Source of the DNA: Eunapius fragilis
Lineage: Eukaryota; Porifera; Demospongiae; Spongillida; Spongillidae
NCBI GenBank assembly: GCA_963681505.1
Contig: OY811980.1
Location: 6,050,359 to 6,114,358 of the forward strand
Reading direction: 5' to 3'
DNA: 64,000 bases
How positions within the stretch are numbered: position 1 is the first letter of the stretch; each line of letters begins with the position of its first letter. Made by a program: the position numbers and the translations under genes. Under the pieces are notes generated by a model. The model searched no databases. It saw only the letters and a program-made list of their open reading frames with translations, and was not told the DNA's origin. Of this stretch, positions 60,801 to 64,000 are shown piece by piece.

Positions 60801-63800
60801 CTGTTAAGAGTTGTTTAATACACACAGTTCAAAAATGAAGTGATCAAATGACAGCTCACAGAACTAGCCAATGGTGATGTCCATCATACATCTGCAGGCA
60901 CTGTACAGTAGCATAGGTATGCAGTTGACTTTATGTGCCAAGCTGTTGAAAACTGATTAATGTATAGACATCTGGTATTTAGAACTTATGTGCCTTTGGC
61001 CTGGGCAAATCACAGTGGGTGGCGTAAGAAACATTCTCAGGCTTGCCTTTGCTGATTGTAACCAGCTTTTCAGGAAAAATAACTACATTCATTAGGAAAC
61101 TGTAGAAATTCTTAAGCTTCACGCTGAATCAGTGGGGTAAAGTAATGGATTTGGAATTCAAGAAGTACTACCAAGATGGCCTGCATGGTTCCTCCCCTTT
61201 GTCACTGTTGTCCCTCAGTTGATGATTCCAACCATCAAAAATTCAAACACTTTTATATACCAACATTATCAACTTTTTACAATAATATAAAACACTGGAG
61301 CACACTGTGGATTTGAAATATTCACACTAACCTTTACTCATTATATACAATGTAATTTCTAAAATTGTGATAATTTAAAGGTGAATAAAACAAAAACAAA
61401 CGTGAGACAGTAGACAAGGACAATTCTATGTTTGGAGTTCAGATTATTATTGAAGCTCCAGGCCGGGAGTGAAAAGAGATTATTATATGTGAGAGTATTT
61501 TTACTAGTCATTTTAAAATCAACCATGATCCACACTCTGACTGTCATCTGATATTTTTCTTGCATGGAGCATAAGTCTAACTTCCCTTTATGAATAAAGC
61601 TATCTCTATAAATTGCTGGAGAAGAACATTAAAAATATTAACATAAAAGCACAGTTTTTAATCATTTCAAACTACTTAAAATAGTGTAATGATAGTATAT
61701 GTTTTAATTCTCTCCTGATACATTAAAAAAAACCAGAAAATAACTTTATCCATATCATACACCAGATCTTCCTGTTATCGTCAGTGGAGACAGGATGGCC
61801 TTTCTGGAACCGCATGAGAAGATATGGGGTGGAGAGTCTGGTAAGTACTTCACCCTCTCAGAAATGGGCTCAAAACCAGATACGGTTGCTCCTTTTGATG
61901 GAATGTGTGGTTTCTCACCAAGATTAACTGAATATAGTGGTACAATATTCAGGTTTCCATTGCGCAGTGTTGTTTCAGATCTATCAGATCAGCTGTATGA
62001 TTTGGATAAGCTGAAGAAACTGTTTAATGCCTTAAAATGTGAGGGAAAGTACCTGCTCCTATTCCTGCGCTCAGTAGACACAGTGGAGGTGTATGAGATA
62101 GACTCCCATGGCCAGCAGAGCATGAGATTCAAGACCAGTATTGCCAATAAAGAGCGAGACAATATCTATGCGAGGAGAAAGGAGTTCTTGCAGGCAGTGA
62201 AGCAGGAATATGCAGCCAACAAGTACAGTATTAAGAGGTGCATACCTCTCACATTGGACTTCACAATCACTGTGGAAGATGAAGTGGTCACAGAGAACCA
62301 CTGGATAGTGGTTAGCCAGGTAGGATCTAGCAATCAAGGAGTCCTCCAGTGTGCTTCTAGTTATCAAATACTGCCATGGGTGGGAGCAGCTATGGAGACT
62401 GAAGGATCACAGAATGCTGCAGGAAAGGGGCGTGTCTTCTGCTTCCTTCCCATGCCAGCAGAAGCCTCTTCACCCCTCCCCATCCATGTGAATGGAACCT
62501 TTGGTCTCAGTGACGACCGCAGGACACTGAAATGGCAGAATAGTGAGAGGCAGAATGACACAGCTGCAGAGTGGAATATGATCCTCGTGAGTGAGGTGTT
62601 GCCCCCATGTTATGCTCTGCTTATCAGGTATGCCATTGATAACCTCCAAATGTCTTGTGCAGGGGTGTACCATATCTGGCCCGATACGGCCATAGTACGG
62701 GGCACAGAATGGGAGCCACTCCTCTCTAGCTTGTTCAGAATTCTTACAGCAAATGATAGAATTGTGTGGACGGATGTTCCCAAGGACACTGCTAACTTGG
62801 CTCTGACACAAGGTGAGTGGGTTTCCTTAGCAAGAGCCACCTTTATCCCAGAGAACCTGAGCCTATCACAACTGGTGCAGGTGCACAACTCTTTACATCA
62901 CTGTGGTATAAAGCTGGCAGAAGCTCCTGCTACAGTGTATAATGCACTCAAATATATTGGTTGTTCAGTGAACTACCTGACTCCAACCTTGGCTAAGGAG
63001 AAATTAAAAACAAATCATGGCTGCTACCAGAATCTTGACAGTAACAAGAAATATGACCTACTCATGTACTGCACTTCAGACAACCAGTACAATACCTTGA
63101 TAGGCTTGGAGCTACTTCCACTGGCCAATAATACATTTACTGTTTTTCAGCAAAAGACAAAGTGCAACCAACCGATCTATGTATGCAACTCAAGCTACCC
63201 TAGAGAACTGTTTCCTAATAAAGATCATCTTATTGTTAGCACTCAAAATGTAAATGCACTGAATGAGCTTATCAAAATTGCATCCTCTAACTGGACCCAG
63301 GTCCAGATGATGGATCAGCCCTCAGCTGTCAGGTTGATCAAGCAGTGCTTCCCCTCCCAATGGCAACAACAACAGCAGGTCACAATGAGAAGTACAGACA
63401 CATCATTTCCAGCTACCTGGTTCACTACCTTCTGGAAATGGGTCCAGACCTACAATTTACAAGAATTTGCTGGTGAAATGTTAGTTCCCCTTGGCATAGA
63501 GCCAGCTTCATGTGTGCACAGTTTTGAAGTCACAAGACTATCCTCCAAGTCCCCAGTTCTGTACCTGACATACAATGATGTGTATCAACAGGCATATTTG
63601 TTGGCAGGTCTTCAAAAGCTTCCCCTCAGTATCACCAGCACACAGGCACATCTAAATCTTGTTCACAAACACCTGGACACATATGTGAACAGTCTTACTC
63701 CGGGAGGCATACTGGATGCCCTGAGCAACAGCTGTAATGAACAGTTCATCCAGTTGCATGGCACTACTTTCACTATGGATGAAGCATATCAGCTCTGTGT

Positions 63801-64000
63801 GCTACTGTCTCAACTGACACAGACACAGCTTACACCACCCAGGTACAAGGTCCTCCTTAACCTCCCAATATTCTGCACTCTCAACCAACCATCCGCCCTG
63901 TGTAATGTGTTTGCCTCTGCCCAGGCCTCGTGGGGCAAGAAGGCCATGGTGCAGCCTCAAGAGCTGCCCCTCAGTGCTAAGCTCCTCCCGGACAACCTCG
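48686..64000 (+). CDS. Sacsin-like protein, N-terminal part (runs off the window)
   Basis: Exon 1 is 48,686-48,787 (start ATG; FGQRRPPLSVTIKSILSRYP), exon 2 is 48,846-49,104 (EIIQNADDAGA; GPALLSYNDAQFREEDWEGI; GKFGIGFNSVYHITG), and exon 3 runs from 61,766 to beyond 64,000 without a stop. Phases join (0, then 1). The QNADDAGA and GxFGIGFNSVYH boxes are the ATP-binding motifs of the Hsp90-like ATPase in sacsin repeats. Exon 3 continues with LPVIVSGDRMAFLEPHEKIW, then GKYLLLFLRSVDTVEVYEI and PLPIHVNGTFGLSDDRR, all typical of the same repeat. Sacsins are giant co-chaperones (over 4,000 residues in vertebrates). No ubiquitin-like domain precedes the first repeat here. Confidence 0.9.
51028..51098. 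repeat. Perfect hairpin, 35-bp arms
   Basis: The arm CGGATATGTTCCAGATTGTT... (51,028-51,062) and its exact complement (51,064-51,098) are separated by one base. Perfect symmetry implies recent formation. Confidence 0.92.
51110..51270. repeat. Repeat R, inverted copy at 53,845-54,015
   Basis: CGATAACGGGAGGGATTCTAAG... with an internal palindrome (GTGCTCGGGGCAC), then CAATTGACCAATCAGATTGC. The same sequence in reverse lies at about 53,845-54,015. Arms are about 85-90% alike by eye. Confidence 0.75.
51262..52740. repeat. Left satellite-bearing arm (inverted copy at 57,160-60,555)
   Basis: From AAACCAAGCAATGCCCATGT it runs through a 34-bp tandem array (CACACGCTGTTAAGTTCACA..., about 51,710-51,870), an AC tract (about 52,130-52,183) and about nine CCCTGGTGTGTAGGTGTGT units (52,376-52,590), to the CATTTCACA palindrome at about 52,735. 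The same order in reverse appears on the right, with different repeat counts. Confidence 0.8.
52997..53465 (+). CDS. Uncertain small frame between the arms
   Basis: The 52,997-53,228 frame (KARIFPRSQANSSPSSSSSS) ends at a good donor (GGGTGAGTAT). A later frame, 53,355-53,465, ends GRVRILPRSLQ. The two share the motif RI(F/L)PRS. Nothing recognisable; could be a remnant exon pair or chance. Confidence 0.2.
53627..53812. repeat. Fold-back element with nested hairpin
   Basis: Arms around GGAGGCAAAGGTGGTGTAAA (53,640 onward) and its complement (to 53,800). The loop holds a second hairpin, CCTATATTTAGCAC with GTGCTAAATATAGG. Confidence 0.85.
54059..54197. repeat. Near-perfect palindrome, about 51-bp arms
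   Basis: TTAGACACTGAAACCGAGGG... at 54,059-54,110 and its complement at 54,147-54,197, with a GC-rich 36-bp loop. It abuts the 3' end of the transposase pseudogene and supplies its stop codon. Confidence 0.9.
54194..55446 (-). pseudogene. IS630/Tc1-like DDE transposase, multiply frameshifted
   Basis: Segments in order on the minus strand: N-terminal part with LKEKRPRALTEEQRTDILVA (55,446-55,204), a second part (55,194-54,900), the first catalytic Asp in RIVDLDESYIHHHYRRHND (about 54,840), the second in CLIRLDNAKYHRTKP (about 54,510), and the third, Glu, in CDLQRIEMVWSQVKG (about 54,245). At least three frame changes are needed, including one extra base just before the third motif. The spacing between second and third residues is about 81, far above the 34-37 of ordinary Tc1/mariner. 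It contains a helical SAP-like stretch (LQEVLTASGIQFGAKDTVAT). The C-terminus is cut by the adjacent palindrome. Confidence 0.75.
56224..56470. mobile_element. Second copy of the GTGTCCAGC MITE
   Basis: Same length, orientation and interior as 40,060-40,297 (shared TAATTAGCCATA and TTTCAATGCAAGCGTTACTT). TIRs GGACAGTGTCCAGCTAAATC and its near-complement at 56,450-56,470 have a few differences. Flanked by AATTG on both sides. Confidence 0.85.
57292..57735 (+). repeat. Minisatellite, GGGACACACCTACACACCA
   Basis: 19- and 22-bp variants (ACACCTACACACCAGGG and ACACCACCTACACACCAGGG). Open translation frames through it are a by-product of the unit and not evidence of a gene. Confidence 0.95.
57803..57884 (+). 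repeat. GT microsatellite
   Basis: About 40 uninterrupted GT units in the right arm; the left arm has the AC complement at about 52,130-52,183. Confidence 0.97.
58834..59683. repeat. Large palindrome inside the TTAA element
   Basis: Outer ends ATAGATATTATACGGAAGGG (58,834) and its complement (to 59,683). The best-matched arms are 58,950-59,213 and 59,304-59,570, with a loop of about 90 bp. The right arm carries a segment (59,575-59,650) that the left lacks and vice versa, so an asymmetric indel followed formation. Confidence 0.85.
59681..60122 (+). pseudogene. P2X7 cytoplasmic-ballast-like domain, frameshifted
   Basis: An acidic leader (VHVEDSADDSDIEEHESPPP) runs in one frame from about 59,681. 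After a one-base shift near 59,786 the frame continues HCSCAQCIPQATERECVCC, RELEDVL, then TCIVDHPEFATVCLNPLVL. The Cys cluster, ERECVCC and HPEF.TVCLN are the conserved core of the P2X7 intracellular C-terminal (ballast) domain family, which also occurs alone in many invertebrate proteins. A perfect 42-bp in-frame duplication (59,899-59,940 and 59,941-59,982) repeats the CIVDHPEFATVC strand. The expected second half (RxFVxWxxGxLGxG type) is missing; the frame ends at 60,122. Confidence 0.65.
60113..60310 (-). pseudogene. THAP zinc-finger N-terminus
   Basis: Starts MGVFCAVSGCFSTAYKRDNG and continues SFHRFPLG: the C-x4-C pair and the SFHRFP motif of THAP DNA-binding domains, right at the N-terminus as usual. 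The later Cys-x2-His pair is not seen and the sequence becomes hydrophobic and unrelated after FPLG. The domain is therefore truncated. It overlaps the end of the P2X7-like frame by ten bases on the opposite strand. Confidence 0.65.
60513..60555. repeat. Distal end of the right satellite arm
   Basis: CATGTGAACTCGCCCATATA... matches the complement of 51,262-51,305, beyond the TTAA insertion. This proves the arm was continuous before the insertion. Confidence 0.8.

Larger units (their letters stand above)
49105..61765 (+). other. 12.7-kb transposon-filled intron 2 of the sacsin-like gene
   Basis: Donor GTAAGT at 49,105 and acceptor CACACCAG at 61,765. The intron is over a hundred times longer than the gene's first intron (58 nt). 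49,105-50,860 and 60,600-61,760 contain nothing recognised apart from short simple repeats and a small direct duplication of CTCACCACACAGAGGT near 50,700. The middle is described in the following entries. Confidence 0.85.

Overview
The window reads as animal nuclear DNA, most likely from a sponge (demosponge) or another early-branching metazoan. An adhesion GPCR with HRM, GAIN, GPS and 7TM parts, a sacsin-type chaperone and a SHOC1-type meiotic gene are all recognisable. Many introns are very short (about 50-100 nt), with GT-AG ends, and genes are closely packed except where mobile DNA has expanded them. Species assignment is inference; the metazoan assignment is secure.

Layout. 879-5278 and 9073-17575 (both minus) are tandem paralogues of an adhesion GPCR with long fibronectin-III arrays. 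The downstream copy (A) has lost its GAIN/GPS region and carries frameshifts, so it looks like a pseudogene. The upstream copy (B) keeps FN3 array, hormone-receptor motif, GAIN, GPS and 7TM. Between them lie an orphan FN3 exon, TATA-bearing direct repeats and a deleted hAT remnant. 17.7-26.5 kb is a graveyard of integrase, LINE and fold-back fragments. 26.57-29.10 kb is a LINE whose 5' half is inverted exactly at an internal codon (twin-priming structure).

29,164-38,186 is a 9.0-kb element with about 1.2-kb, nearly identical terminal inverted repeats built of satellite DNA, flanked by a 6-bp target duplication. It ends about 270 bp before the start codon of a SHOC1/ZIP2-like meiotic gene (plus strand, 38,458-47,074, about 25 exons), most of whose exons I could chain in phase. 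At 48,686 a sacsin-like gene starts; its first two short exons are separated from a large third exon (61,766 to beyond the window) by a 12.7-kb intron.

That intron is filled with nested transposons: a decayed DDE transposase, two more satellite-bearing inverted arms (51.26-52.74 and 57.16-60.56 kb), several near-perfect hairpins, a MITE shared with a SHOC1 intron, and, nested in the right arm, a TTAA-flanked 1.9-kb element. That element carries a THAP zinc finger on one strand and a P2X7 cytoplasmic-ballast-like domain on the other. It is the most unusual item here.

All exon coordinates are hand-read from splice signals and phase; domain calls rest on recognised motifs, not on searches.
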